Below are positions 52,215-61,592 of a stretch of DNA of 64,000 bases, in pieces; position 1 is the first letter of the stretch; each line of letters begins with the position of its first letter. Location: positions 18,436-82,435 of the forward strand of contig JAGBMJ010000016.1 of assembly GCA_017634975.1 (NCBI GenBank). Reading direction: 5' to 3'. The notes beneath the pieces were generated by a model. The model did no database searches. It was not told where the DNA came from and saw only the letters and a program-made list of their open reading frames with translations. The stretch comes from Lachnospiraceae bacterium (GTDB lineage: Bacteria > Bacillota > Clostridia > Lachnospirales > Lachnospiraceae). A program made the translations under genes and the position numbers.

Positions 52215-52285
52215 GCGCACTCGCGCGCAATGAATGTGTTGCTGTCGCAACCGCGCTCGGCGCGAGCGTTCCGCAAGCGGAACGT
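52213..52285. repeat. Cluster of four small hairpins
   Basis: TTGCGC/GCGCAA, GTTGC/GCAAC, CGCTCG/CGAGCG and GTTCCGC/GCGGAAC follow in tandem in the convergent gap before thiI. Similar multi-hairpin stretches lie at 50312-50456 and 63425-63560. Confidence 0.55.
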
Positions 52286-52293
52286 TTATTTAA

Positions 52294-53475
52294 TCATCCT
52301 ACCTTGATCACTTCCCTGTCGGTAACAGCAGTCTCCACCATTTCATCGATCTGTTCCTTCAGGTATTCCTCGTGTCTGCGGATCACCTTTGCGCTCGGTT
52401 TCGTCACCGGATGCTTGGCCACCCAGATCGTACAGCAGTCCTCAAACGGAAGGATCGAAGTCTCAAAGGCGCCGATATCTTTGGATACCGTCACGATCTG
52501 CTCCTTGTCAAATCCGATGAGCGGCCGGAATACCGGAAGTGTTTCACACACTTCGTTCGTGACCAGAAGACTGGCCATCGTCTGGGATGCCACCTGTCCG
52601 ATGGATTCCCCCGTCACCAGTGCCAGACAGTCATGCTCGAGCGCGATCCGCTCTGCGATACGCATCATATAGCGCCGCATGATGATCGTCAGCTCGTCGT
52701 GCGGACATTTTTCATAGATATATTTCTGGATCTCCGTAAAGTTCACCACATGCAGGTAGATCTCTCCGGCATAATCCGATACGATCTTTGCCAGATCCAC
52801 GACCTTCTGTTTCGCACGCTCCGACGTATAAGGCGGCGCATGGAAATATACGGCATTCAGTACGACACCCCGCTTGGCGATCATATAGCCTGCCACCGGA
52901 GAATCGATCCCGCCGGACAAAAGCAGCATCGCTTTTCCTCCGGTCCCGGTTGGCATACCGCCGGCTCCCGGGATACTTAACGAATAGACATAGATCTTCT
53001 CCCGGATCTCGATATGCAGCATGATCTCCGGTTCCTTCACATCCACATGCATCCCCGGAAAGGCATCCAGTATCGCCTCTCCCATCCGGGCATTGATCTC
53101 CATCGACTCGATGGGATAGTTCTTGCGTGCCCTTCTGGCGTTTACCTTGAAGGTTCCCGTCTGCTCGGGATAGGTTTCCCGGATATACTCGCAGACCCGT
53201 TCTTTGAGCACATCAAAACCTTCATCCTCCAGCACCAGTACCGGACAGATCGCCGTGATGCCGAATACTTTCTGCATTGCCGCTACTGCCCCGTCATAGT
53301 CAAAGCCGGGTTCCGTATCGACATGTACCCGTCCCTGGGTCTTATACACATGAAAAGAACCGTCCACCGGTTTCAATGCACGGCGCAGCTGCTTTACCAG
53401 CGCATCCTCAAAAATGGGGCGGTTTTTTCCTTTGATCGCGATCTCTGCGTATTTAATTAAAAAAGCCTGAAACAT
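52294..53475 (-). CDS. thiI: tRNA 4-thiouridine synthase ThiI
   Basis: 393 residues. The THUMP domain covers about 55-165, and the PP-loop SGGIDSPVAGYM (about 184-195) begins the adenylation domain. A conserved Cys pair-bearing FEDCCTIWVAKHP lies near the end. The C-terminal rhodanese domain of the E. coli protein is absent, as in most Firmicutes. The enzyme makes s4U8 in tRNA and may feed thiamine synthesis, with sulfur from a cysteine desulfurase. A desulfurase gene is encoded 3 kb upstream on the same strand. Confidence 0.95.
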   Translation of the reverse strand: MFQAFLIKYAEIAIKGKNRPIFEDALVKQLRRALKPVDGSFHVYKTQGRVHVDTEPGFDYDGAVAAMQKVFGITAICPVLVLEDEGFDVLKERVCEYIRETYPEQTGTFKVNARRARKNYPIESMEINARMGEAILDAFPGMHVDVKEPEIMLHIEIREKIYVYSLSIPGAGGMPTGTGGKAMLLLSGGIDSPVAGYMIAKRGVVLNAVYFHAPPYTSERAKQKVVDLAKIVSDYAGEIYLHVVNFTEIQKYIYEKCPHDELTIIMRRYMMRIAERIALEHDCLALVTGESIGQVASQTMASLLVTNEVCETLPVFRPLIGFDKEQIVTVSKDIGAFETSILPFEDCCTIWVAKHPVTKPSAKVIRRHEEYLKEQIDEMVETAVTDREVIKVG

Positions 53476-53485
53476 AAATCCTCTC

Positions 53486-54196
53486 TCATCCGTTCCGGGT
53501 CTGGCACTGGAACATACGGTTCTTCATCTCCGTATATTGCTGCTGGCTGATCGGAATGTAATCCTGGTTCTTCATCGTCGCCTGATACCGCTCGATATTC
53601 TCAACCTCTAAGAGATTGACGATATAGGAGCGATGGCAGCGGAAAAACTGATCCGGCAGCATCTTTTCCAGATCCGAAATCTTCATATGCGTGATCAGTC
53701 TGCGATCCTTAAGTGTGAGTTCCACATCTCTCGCCTGACTCTCCGCATAGATGATCTCCTTGTAATTGATATTATAGAGCTTCCCTTCCGATGTAACGGA
53801 AAGGCCTTCCTTCTGCGCTGTCTTGCGATACGAGATCAGCAAAGCTTCCTTCAGCATCGCGCTGTCCACCGGTTTTTTCAGATAACGCAGTGCATTCACC
53901 TTATACCCTTCCAAAGCATATTCTGCCGTGGAAGAAATAAAGATGATATCCAGACGTTCTCCGATCCCGCGCAGACGCTCTGCCGCTTCGATCCCGTTCA
54001 TCCCCGGTGCGAGGATATCCGAAAGAAGTACGTCATACGGCTGTCCCGGTCGGGACAATTCTTCTGTCATCAATCCGATATCATCAAATGTACGGATCTC
54101 ATAGGAAATACCTTCTTCCTTCAGGATCGTTTCCACAAGGATCGTATTTAACTGTAAAGATGTTGCTTCATCATCGCAAATGGCTACTCGAAACAT
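53486..54196 (-). CDS. LytTR response regulator
   Basis: 236 residues. The receiver domain (1-120) has ICDDEATS and the phospho-Asp in LLSDILAPGMNGIEAAE. The LytTR DNA-binding domain (about 135-230) has NYKEIIYAESQARDVELTL and FFRCHRSYIVNLLEVENIE. LytTR regulators often control peptide signalling or extracellular genes. It starts about 115 bp after the hybrid kinase stop and ends 10 bp before thiI. Confidence 0.92.
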   Translation of the reverse strand: MFRVAICDDEATSLQLNTILVETILKEEGISYEIRTFDDIGLMTEELSRPGQPYDVLLSDILAPGMNGIEAAERLRGIGERLDIIFISSTAEYALEGYKVNALRYLKKPVDSAMLKEALLISYRKTAQKEGLSVTSEGKLYNINYKEIIYAESQARDVELTLKDRRLITHMKISDLEKMLPDQFFRCHRSYIVNLLEVENIERYQATMKNQDYIPISQQQYTEMKNRMFQCQTRNG

Positions 54197-54312
54197 AAGC
54201 CCACCCCCCGATTCATTTATCCCATAAATGCTATTATAGCATGATTTTCATGCATTTTTCACATTTTTTTCACATTTTTTCGACAAATACGGATTTATTC
54301 TGCCGCTGTTTC

Positions 54313-56439
54313 TCAGATTCCGGTGAAATTCTTCCTGAGCATACCAGTGATCTTGGTGTACTCTTCCATCAGATCCTCGTGATGATCCCAGATATATGTG
54401 ATATCACCGCGCTTGCCCGCACGTTCCAGGCTGTACGCCATATCCGCCACATCCGTTGCACCGACGGACAGACTGGCACCCTTGATGGAATGTGCTGTGA
54501 TCGCATAATTTTCCAGATCTTCCGCCTCATAAAACTGCTGCAGAAGCGTTGCCAGGTTGGAACCGGAATAGGTTCTTAACAGTTCAAAGTAGGCATTCAC
54601 ATTACCGGCACAGTTCTTGATACCGGTCTGCGTATCGATCCCGTCCAGTCGTGCAAGTTTTTGTTCCTCGGACAGAGAGATCCACGGTTTTGCCGCTTCT
54701 CTTGCTTCGATCTCTTCCATCGTGGTTCCCGGAGCAAACATCTTTTCCTTCGGGATCCAGCGCTTCAGGATCTCACCCAGCATCTCGATCCGGATCGGCT
54801 TGGGCAGATAGTCGTTCATTCCCGAATCCAGAAACTGCTGCTCCACACCTTTGATCGCATTTGCCGTCAGCGCAACGATGGGTACCTGCCGCGCATAGTT
54901 GCTGTTCAGCAGGCGGATCTTTCTGGTCGCCTCCACACCATCCATATACGGCATCATATGATCCATAAAGATCAGGTCATAGCTGACCAGGTTCTTGGTG
55001 ACTTTATCGATCGCTTCCTGTCCGCTCTCGGCCAGCGCTGCTTCAATACCGAAGAGCTTCAGCAGTTCCTGCGCCACCTGGCGGTTTACCTTGTTATCAT
55101 CGACGATCAGGACCTTGGCTTTCGGTGCGATAAAGTCCGGACGGAACACTTCCTCCCGGCCCGCCTTTTCCCACTGCCGGATCTCAAAGTTGCTCGGGCT
55201 GGAGTCGTATACCTTCTGCGGCAGCGTTACCGTAAAGATCGATCCCACCTTCAGTTTGGAGGAAACCGTGATCTCACCGCCCATAGCATCCGCCAGTGAC
55301 TTACAGATGGCCAGTCCCAGACCGGTGCCTTCCACGTTACGGTTCTTCTTGGTATCGATCTGACCGAACGCGGTAAACAGATGCGGAAGGTTTTCCTCCG
55401 CGATACCGATACCGGTATCCTGTACCTGGATCGTCAGATGTCCGATCCCCGTATTGAAGCTGTTCGCATCATAATTCCAGACAATGCGCAGGGTCACCGA
55501 TCCCTGATTGGTAAACTTCACCGCATTGTTCAGCAGGTTGATCAGGATCTGACGCACACGCGTCTCATCCCCCAAAAGCACCTTCGGGATGTTGGAATCG
55601 ATTTCCAGATGCATAACAATGTTCTTATCACGCATACGGAATTCGATGATCGTCACCACATCCGTCAGCATTTCATTAAAATCATAAGGATCTTCTTCGA
55701 TCACCATCTTGCCGGAATCGACTTTGGAAAAATCCAGGATCTCATTGATGATGGAAAGCAGGTTTTCGGAAGAATGCTTGATCACGGCAATATACTCATG
55801 CTCTTCGCGGCCGAAGTCGCGCTCTTCCAGAAGTTCTGCCATACCGTAGATCGCATTCATCGGAGTACGGATCTCGTGGCTCATGTTTGCCAGGAAGTTG
55901 GATTTGGCCTCCAGTGCCTCCTGCGCCACTTCGTTCTTTTCCTCCATATCCTTCTTATAATTGTCCACGCTGTAACTGATGAAGATCAGTGCCACGCCGG
56001 CGAATGCGTACATCGTGATATACGCTACATACTGACTCATATCAAAGAACGAAATGATGACTTCCTGCTGAAACAGTCCCATCAGGACGAGGATGACCAG
56101 CGTCACGCCGAAATACTCGATCAGGATCCGCTGGTTCAGAAACAGTGCAATGGTCGTAGCGGTCGCCAGGAACATAAACACCAGCATTCCCTGCGTATTG
56201 GATGCATAACTCATATAGTACAGGGAGGAGATTCCCGCCACCGCAAGACAGCGGATCACGACCTTTTCGTTCTCAGTCCGCATCGAGAGCAAAAAGACCA
56301 GCAGCACCGGGATCAGACCAAAGGCCACGATAAATGCCCGCTCAAGACCATAGGCGGCTACCGAGTAGAAGATCTGCAGGATAACCGAACAAAGAAACTC
56401 TAATATAAAAATAGATACGTTTGTTTTAAAAGGTAACAT
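54313..56439 (-). CDS. Hybrid sensor histidine kinase with REC and HPt domains
   Basis: 708 residues. Five membrane helices (about 5-165) form the sensor part with short loops. HisKA begins at NFLANMSHEIRTPMNAIYGM (about 185-205), and HATPase follows (about 290-405), including DTGIGIAEENLPHLF. A receiver domain (about 430-550) has VLIVDDNKVN and IFMDHMMPYMDG, and the HPt domain (about 605-695) has AHSIKGASLSVGA with its phospho-His. All phosphorelay residues are present. The ligand is unknown; the partner regulator may be the LytTR protein. Confidence 0.92.
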   Translation of the reverse strand: MLPFKTNVSIFILEFLCSVILQIFYSVAAYGLERAFIVAFGLIPVLLVFLLSMRTENEKVVIRCLAVAGISSLYYMSYASNTQGMLVFMFLATATTIALFLNQRILIEYFGVTLVILVLMGLFQQEVIISFFDMSQYVAYITMYAFAGVALIFISYSVDNYKKDMEEKNEVAQEALEAKSNFLANMSHEIRTPMNAIYGMAELLEERDFGREEHEYIAVIKHSSENLLSIINEILDFSKVDSGKMVIEEDPYDFNEMLTDVVTIIEFRMRDKNIVMHLEIDSNIPKVLLGDETRVRQILINLLNNAVKFTNQGSVTLRIVWNYDANSFNTGIGHLTIQVQDTGIGIAEENLPHLFTAFGQIDTKKNRNVEGTGLGLAICKSLADAMGGEITVSSKLKVGSIFTVTLPQKVYDSSPSNFEIRQWEKAGREEVFRPDFIAPKAKVLIVDDNKVNRQVAQELLKLFGIEAALAESGQEAIDKVTKNLVSYDLIFMDHMMPYMDGVEATRKIRLLNSNYARQVPIVALTANAIKGVEQQFLDSGMNDYLPKPIRIEMLGEILKRWIPKEKMFAPGTTMEEIEAREAAKPWISLSEEQKLARLDGIDTQTGIKNCAGNVNAYFELLRTYSGSNLATLLQQFYEAEDLENYAITAHSIKGASLSVGATDVADMAYSLERAGKRGDITYIWDHHEDLMEEYTKITGMLRKNFTGI

Positions 56440-56448
56440 AGCCCGCTG

Positions 56449-57732
56449 TTACTTCCTTGTAAATTTTCGCAGTTCCGGCAGGATCTCTTTTATGGCCGCG
56501 ATCGTCTCTTCCACATCTTCCTCTGTGGTAAATCTGGAAAAACTGAACCGCAGGGTCGCATCCAGCAGATCCTTGCGCAGACCGATGGCCTGCAGGGTCG
56601 CCGAGATCTCCGGCTTATGTGTCGCACAGGCACTGCCTGCCGATACATAGATCCCTTTTTCCTCCAGCGCATGCAGCATCACTTCCGCACGCACGCCTTC
56701 AAACGACACACTCACGATATGCGGCGCACTCTGACGGATCGCAGCAAACACCTCCTCTTTGATCTGCTCGCTGCTCTTATCGGAAGAGGCATCCGACAGC
56801 CGGTGAAATCCCGGGATACCGTTAAAGGACACGCCCTCTTCCTTCACCATTCCGCTCACAAAGGCTTCCTTCAATGCAAAAGCACGTTCCCGCTCTTTCT
56901 CGAGATCGGCATATACCATCTCCGCCGCCATCGCCATACCGGCGATCCCGGCTACGTTCTCGGTACCGGAACGCATACCGTTCTGCTGCCCGCCGCCCAG
57001 GATCTGAGGCTCCAGCTTTGCTTTTTCCGAAACATACAAGAGTCCCACGCCTTTCGGCCCGTGGAATTTGTGTGCACTGATGCTGAGCAGGTCAATGCCC
57101 ATCTCCTTCGGATGGATCACGCTGTTGCCGAAGCCCTGCACGGCATCTACATGAAATAAGATCTTCGGATATTTTCTCTTAAGCAGCTGTCCGATCTGCG
57201 CAATGGGCTGCACCGAACCGATCTCATTGTTCGTATGCATCACGGAAAGCAGCATCGTATCCCCGGAGATCACATCTTCCAGCGCCCCGATCTGGATGAT
57301 GCCGTCCTTATCCACCGGCCAGTAAGATACTTCATACCCTTCCTTCTCCAGATGTTCCATCGCGCGTTTCACCGCCGGATGCTCCAGCTTCGTTGTCACG
57401 ATATGCATACCGTTACGCTTATTTGCATGCGCCGCACCGATCACCGCCAGATTGTCGCTCTCCGTTCCACCGGAGGTAAAATACAACTCCTCCGGCTTAC
57501 AGCGCAGGATCTTTGCAAAGCTTTCCTTTGCCTCCCGCAGATGCTTCTCCGCTACCACCCCGAGATGATGCGCACTCGAAGGATTGCCGTAATCCTGCGT
57601 ATAGATCTCGGCGATCTTCTGTGCCACCTCGTCAAAGCATCGCGTCGTTGCCGAGTTGTCCAGATAGATCTCGCGCTTTTCCTTTTTGGATGCCGCCTTT
57701 TTGGTTGTTGTCTTTTTTGTTCCTGCCGCCAT
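56449..57732 (-). CDS. Cysteine desulfurase (IscS/NifS type)
   Basis: 427 residues. EIYLDNSATTRCFDEVAQKI opens the aminotransferase fold; the PLP Lys is in ISAHKFHGPKG, and the catalytic Cys is in VSAGSACATHKPE. An N-terminal extension of about 20 residues is built of Lys, Thr and Ala, and GGAAAGGGG directly before the ATG supports it as real. The enzyme takes sulfur from cysteine for iron-sulfur clusters and for ThiI or MnmA. It lies 1 bp after rsmE. Confidence 0.92.
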   Translation of the reverse strand: MAAGTKKTTTKKAASKKEKREIYLDNSATTRCFDEVAQKIAEIYTQDYGNPSSAHHLGVVAEKHLREAKESFAKILRCKPEELYFTSGGTESDNLAVIGAAHANKRNGMHIVTTKLEHPAVKRAMEHLEKEGYEVSYWPVDKDGIIQIGALEDVISGDTMLLSVMHTNNEIGSVQPIAQIGQLLKRKYPKILFHVDAVQGFGNSVIHPKEMGIDLLSISAHKFHGPKGVGLLYVSEKAKLEPQILGGGQQNGMRSGTENVAGIAGMAMAAEMVYADLEKERERAFALKEAFVSGMVKEEGVSFNGIPGFHRLSDASSDKSSEQIKEEVFAAIRQSAPHIVSVSFEGVRAEVMLHALEEKGIYVSAGSACATHKPEISATLQAIGLRKDLLDATLRFSFSRFTTEEDVEETIAAIKEILPELRKFTRK

Positions 57733-57733
57733 G

Positions 57734-58507
57734 TCAGCCCCTTTCCTCCAAGTGATACATCAATACAGACAGTATCGCCAGGCCTGCCGTTTCGGTCCGT
57801 AAGATACGCTTTCCCAGCGACAACGGACACACTTCCTTTTCCTGTGCAAGTTCGATCTCTTCTTCCGTAAAGCCGCCCTCCGGCCCGATAAAGATGCCGA
57901 TCTGCGGTCTTTCTTCTCCGGCCTTCTGCGATGCCAGACGGCATACATCTTCTACAAAACGATCCGTCGCCTGCATCCCTTCCGCCAGCTCATACGGGAT
58001 CGCCGCCATTGCCATCTCCGAAGCATAGTTCAATGCCTCTTTCATAGACATCGGAGCGCATACCTGCGGTACTACGGCTCTTTTGCTCTGCTTTGCCGCC
58101 GCTTCGCTGATCCCCTGCCAGCGTTCCACTTTGGACTTTGCTTTTTTATCATCCAGCTTCACAACGCAGCGCGCCGTCGCTACCGGAACGATCTCAGCCG
58201 CTCCCAGTTCCACGGCTTTCTGGATGATCAGCTCCATCTTATCCGCTTTGGGCAGTCCCTGAAACAGGGTGATCCGTACCGGAAGTTCCACACCGTCTTC
58301 CTTGATGAACATCAGCCGGCACAGTACTTCGTCCTCGGTGATCGTATCGATCTCGCAGCGGTAATCCCTTCCGTCCGTCCCGTTACTGACCGAGATCTCC
58401 TCGCCGGAATGCATCCGGAGCACATTGCGGATATGGTTTACATCCGTGCCGGTGATCCGGATCCGGTTTCCCTGTATCTGCGAGGGTTCCACAAAAAAAT
58501 GCTGCAT
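57734..58507 (-). CDS. rsmE: 16S rRNA (uracil1498-N3)-methyltransferase RsmE
   Basis: 257 residues. VEPSQIQGNRIRITGTDVNH starts the PUA-like domain, and the SPOUT fold carries FIGPEGGFTEEEIELA and LSLGKRILRTETAGLAILSV. The fusion order and length are normal. It lies 1 bp downstream of prmA, its usual neighbour. Confidence 0.95.
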   Translation of the reverse strand: MQHFFVEPSQIQGNRIRITGTDVNHIRNVLRMHSGEEISVSNGTDGRDYRCEIDTITEDEVLCRLMFIKEDGVELPVRITLFQGLPKADKMELIIQKAVELGAAEIVPVATARCVVKLDDKKAKSKVERWQGISEAAAKQSKRAVVPQVCAPMSMKEALNYASEMAMAAIPYELAEGMQATDRFVEDVCRLASQKAGEERPQIGIFIGPEGGFTEEEIELAQEKEVCPLSLGKRILRTETAGLAILSVLMYHLEERG

Positions 58508-58508
58508 A

Positions 58509-59483
58509 TCACACCAGTCTTCCCGTTACGCTGCGCCATTCGCCCTTTGCGGAAATATCCACCACCTCAAAGCCGTTTGCCTTCATCGTATCCGCCACCA
58601 GATTCTCTTTGCCTTCAATGATACCGGATGTGATCAGGATGCCGCCTTTCTTCAGATGCGCCGGCAATACCGGGATCAGCGGCACCAGCACCTCTGCCAG
58701 GATATTGGCCGCTGCGATATCGTATTCGTCCCCGACCGTTTTCTGTATCTCCGGATCATTGATGATATTGCCGATCAGCAGAGTAAACTTCTTCTCATCG
58801 ATACCATTGGTACGCAGATTGTCCGCTACGGCCTCGATCGCACAGGGATCCAGATCGGTCCCCAATGCCTCCTTCGCCCCAAACATAAGCGACAATATCG
58901 ATAAAATACCGCTGCCGGTCCCCACATCCAGAAGCCTGGTCTCCTCATTTACATATTTCTTCAGCTGTCGTATGCACAGCTGTGTCGTTTCATGCATACC
59001 GGTTCCGAATGCCGTCCCCGGATCAATATGCAGGATCATCTTGTTCTTGTCCTGCGGCTCCACATTCTCCCAGGAGGGGATTACCAGGATATCGTCATCG
59101 ATCGTAAACTGATGGAAATACTGCTTCCAGTTGTTGATCCAATCCAGATCCTCGGTCTCGGAAACAGTGATCTCACCGCTGCCGATCTCCATATACGCAC
59201 GCACACCGTCCAGTGCCTCTGCGATCGCATTTTTCCGTTCTTCGATCAGCGCCTGCTTTTCCGACGCTTCTTCGGGAGCCTCCACGAAGAAGCTCAGGTA
59301 TGCAATCCCATCATCCTCTTCCGTCTCCGGCAGGATATCCACAAACATCTGCTCTTTTTCCAACGGCGTCAGTGGGATCTTATCCTCGATCTGCGCCCCT
59401 TCCAAACCAATATCATACAGATCGGAAATAATGATGTCTTCCGCCTCTGTGGTCGTCTGTATCGTAAAACGTATCCATTTCAT
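58509..59483 (-). CDS. prmA: Ribosomal protein L11 methyltransferase PrmA
   Basis: 324 residues. WIRFTIQTTTEAEDIIISDL is the substrate-binding domain start, and LLDVGTGSGILSILSLMFGA (about 184-203) is the S-adenosylmethionine site, with TDLDPCAIEAVADN and NILAEVLVPLIP following. The 90-bp stretch upstream has no clear promoter that I can name. The gene heads a prmA-rsmE-desulfurase operon. Confidence 0.95.
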   Translation of the reverse strand: MKWIRFTIQTTTEAEDIIISDLYDIGLEGAQIEDKIPLTPLEKEQMFVDILPETEEDDGIAYLSFFVEAPEEASEKQALIEERKNAIAEALDGVRAYMEIGSGEITVSETEDLDWINNWKQYFHQFTIDDDILVIPSWENVEPQDKNKMILHIDPGTAFGTGMHETTQLCIRQLKKYVNEETRLLDVGTGSGILSILSLMFGAKEALGTDLDPCAIEAVADNLRTNGIDEKKFTLLIGNIINDPEIQKTVGDEYDIAAANILAEVLVPLIPVLPAHLKKGGILITSGIIEGKENLVADTMKANGFEVVDISAKGEWRSVTGRLV

Positions 59484-59663
59484 GAAGTCGTCCTCTTTTC
59501 GTAAACTATCCTATAAATTTTAGCATTTTTTTGGTGGAAATACAACTCCCCTGAAGCCTCTAAACATTCAATATTATTGCCATTTTCACCGATAAACACT
59601 TCATCCGTCAGCTTCCCCTCAATGGGAAGCCGGGTTCACTACCGGTATTACTCACCAGCTGCA

Positions 59664-59696
59664 ACAAAAAAGCCGGAGCATCTCACTCCGGCTTTT
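59664..59696 (-). terminator. Terminator of the sugar ABC transporter operon
   Basis: On the minus strand, AAAAGCCGGAG and CTCCGGCTTTT flank a seven-base loop, with further Ts. It lies 30 bp after the second permease stop. Confidence 0.88.
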
Positions 59697-59725
59697 AAGA
59701 AATACCTATTCTTTTTTAACGTTGA

Positions 59726-60592
59726 TCAGCCCTTTACTGCACCGGCAGTCAGACCTTCCACGATCTGGTTTGCAAAGATACAGTAGACAATGATCGTCGG
59801 GATGACCGCGATCATAATACCCGCAAACATCTGCGTATAGTTTGTATGATACGGTCCTACGAACTTCGTCAGCGATACCGGCAGCGTCTTGAATGCCTCC
59901 TTGGAGATAAATACCATCGCCAGGAGCAGTTCGTTCCAGTTGCTGATGAAGGACATCAAGCCGGTAACCATAAAGCCGGTCTTTGCCATCGGCAGTGCAA
60001 CCGTAACAAACATACGCGGTATGGAACAACCGTCGATCACGGCTGCCTCAAACAGCTCGTTTGGAATGCCCTCAAAGAACCCGACCATAATGTAGATCGT
60101 GATCGGCAACGAGAATGTCACATACGGGATGATCAGACCGATCAGCGAGTTCGTCAGCTTCCAGGAGGAGAACTGAATGAACAGCGGGATCAAAACGCAG
60201 TGTACCGGGATCATCATACCGATCATAAAGTACGTCAGGATCAGCTTGGAGAACTTAAAACGGAGTCTCGCGATCGCAAATGCTGCCATAGCACCTACGA
60301 TCATAGAGATCAGCAGGGTAACGGAACAAACGATGAACGAGTTCAGCGTTGCTCTTCCCAGGTTACCCATGGTCCACGCATAACTGTAGTTATCAAATCT
60401 GAGTTTCTCCGGCATTGCCCAGGGAGATGTCATCAGCACATTATCATCCTTTAAGGATGTGATCACCACCCACACAAGCGGCAGGATGTAGATCAGTGCC
60501 AGCAGGATCAGAAAACCGTAGATCAAGCCGGAAACAAGTTTTCTTTTTTCATTGTCTTTTTTATCATTTACTGCATCAACCGAAATATTCAT
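59726..60592 (-). CDS. Carbohydrate ABC transporter permease (MalG type)
   Basis: 288 residues with six membrane segments. The EAA loop reads EGIPNELFEAAVIDGCSIPRMFVTVALPM (about 190-218), the ATPase contact. NWNELLLAMVFISKEAFKT matches the MalG C-terminal part. It pairs with the upstream permease. No ATPase gene is in the operon, so a shared MsmX-type ATPase is likely. Confidence 0.93.
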   Translation of the reverse strand: MNISVDAVNDKKDNEKRKLVSGLIYGFLILLALIYILPLVWVVITSLKDDNVLMTSPWAMPEKLRFDNYSYAWTMGNLGRATLNSFIVCSVTLLISMIVGAMAAFAIARLRFKFSKLILTYFMIGMMIPVHCVLIPLFIQFSSWKLTNSLIGLIIPYVTFSLPITIYIMVGFFEGIPNELFEAAVIDGCSIPRMFVTVALPMAKTGFMVTGLMSFISNWNELLLAMVFISKEAFKTLPVSLTKFVGPYHTNYTQMFAGIMIAVIPTIIVYCIFANQIVEGLTAGAVKG

Positions 60593-60604
60593 TCCCGCTC
60601 CCCC

Positions 60605-61510
60605 TTACATATCAAAATTATCTACTTTAACGAACTTGTTGATCAGGAAGGTTACGAGCAGACACATCAGGAGAAGTACCACACCGATGGTACAGCCATA
60701 ACCAAGCTTGTTGAACTTAAACGCCTGATCATACAGATGCGTTGCCAGTACCTGTGCACGGTTGCCGAGGAAACCTTCCGGGATCATATTGTACACAAGG
60801 TCGAAGAATTTCAGGGATCCGATCGCGTTCAAACTCATTGCCGTAGCCACCATCGGCCGGATCAGCGGCAGGGTGATGCGGAAGAATGCCTGTTTTTTGG
60901 AGCATCCGTCGATCGCAGCCGCTTCGTAGATATCGGCGCTGATGCCGGAAATCTGTGCCATATAGAGCATCATGGACTGACCTACATACTGCCACAGAGC
61001 TACAAAGGAGATCACGATGATCGGCAGGATGATGAATCCGTCCGTATTGAACAGCCACTGCGGACCATCCGCACAATCTTCGAGCCAGCCGAAGGATTCC
61101 ATCATCTTGTTGATACCGAGTGTCGGAGTAAATACGAACATCCACAACAGACCCAGCGCCGCACTGGAAAGTACGCAGGGCAGATAGTAGATATTCTTAA
61201 ACACGTTACGTCCCTTCTTGATGTTCGTCAGCAATGCCGCCAGGACCAGACCGAACAGCAGCTGCGTCACACAGGAAAATATCATAAAGAACATCGAGTT
61301 CTTAAAAGCCGTTTTCATAGTTTCGTCGTTCGTAAACAGCTTGATATAGTTTTTCAAGCCGGTAAACTCGATCGGATAGTTTACTTTATAATTACAGAAC
61401 GAATAGTACACCGCCTTACAGATCGGTATAAACAATACTCCCGTAAACAGGATAAAGGCCGGTGCCAAAAAAGCGATGATATAAGATTTTTTCCGTAAAA
61501 GCTTATCCAT
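60605..61510 (-). CDS. Carbohydrate ABC transporter permease (MalF/UgpA type)
   Basis: 301 residues with six membrane segments. The EAA loop is ISADIYEAAAIDGCSKKQAF at about 190-209. The N-terminus (YIIAFLAPAFILFTGVLFIP) is typical. It lies 12 bp before the second permease and 82 bp after the binding protein, separated from it by a long palindrome. Confidence 0.93.
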   Translation of the reverse strand: MDKLLRKKSYIIAFLAPAFILFTGVLFIPICKAVYYSFCNYKVNYPIEFTGLKNYIKLFTNDETMKTAFKNSMFFMIFSCVTQLLFGLVLAALLTNIKKGRNVFKNIYYLPCVLSSAALGLLWMFVFTPTLGINKMMESFGWLEDCADGPQWLFNTDGFIILPIIVISFVALWQYVGQSMMLYMAQISGISADIYEAAAIDGCSKKQAFFRITLPLIRPMVATAMSLNAIGSLKFFDLVYNMIPEGFLGNRAQVLATHLYDQAFKFNKLGYGCTIGVVLLLMCLLVTFLINKFVKVDNFDM

Positions 61511-61529
61511 AAGTCACCCTTTCAAGAAA

Positions 61530-61557
61530 TGTCAGTACCCGGATCCGGGTACTGACA
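61530..61557. repeat. Perfect 28-bp palindrome between binding protein and permease genes
   Basis: TGTCAGTACCCGGA and its exact complement abut with no loop. It lies between the stop of the binding-protein gene and the permease start, in the position where malE-malF of E. coli carries a REP hairpin that stabilises upstream mRNA. No T tract follows. Confidence 0.85.
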
Positions 61558-61592
61558 CCTGTAAAATCTTTAATGAATTACTCTTCCGTTAC

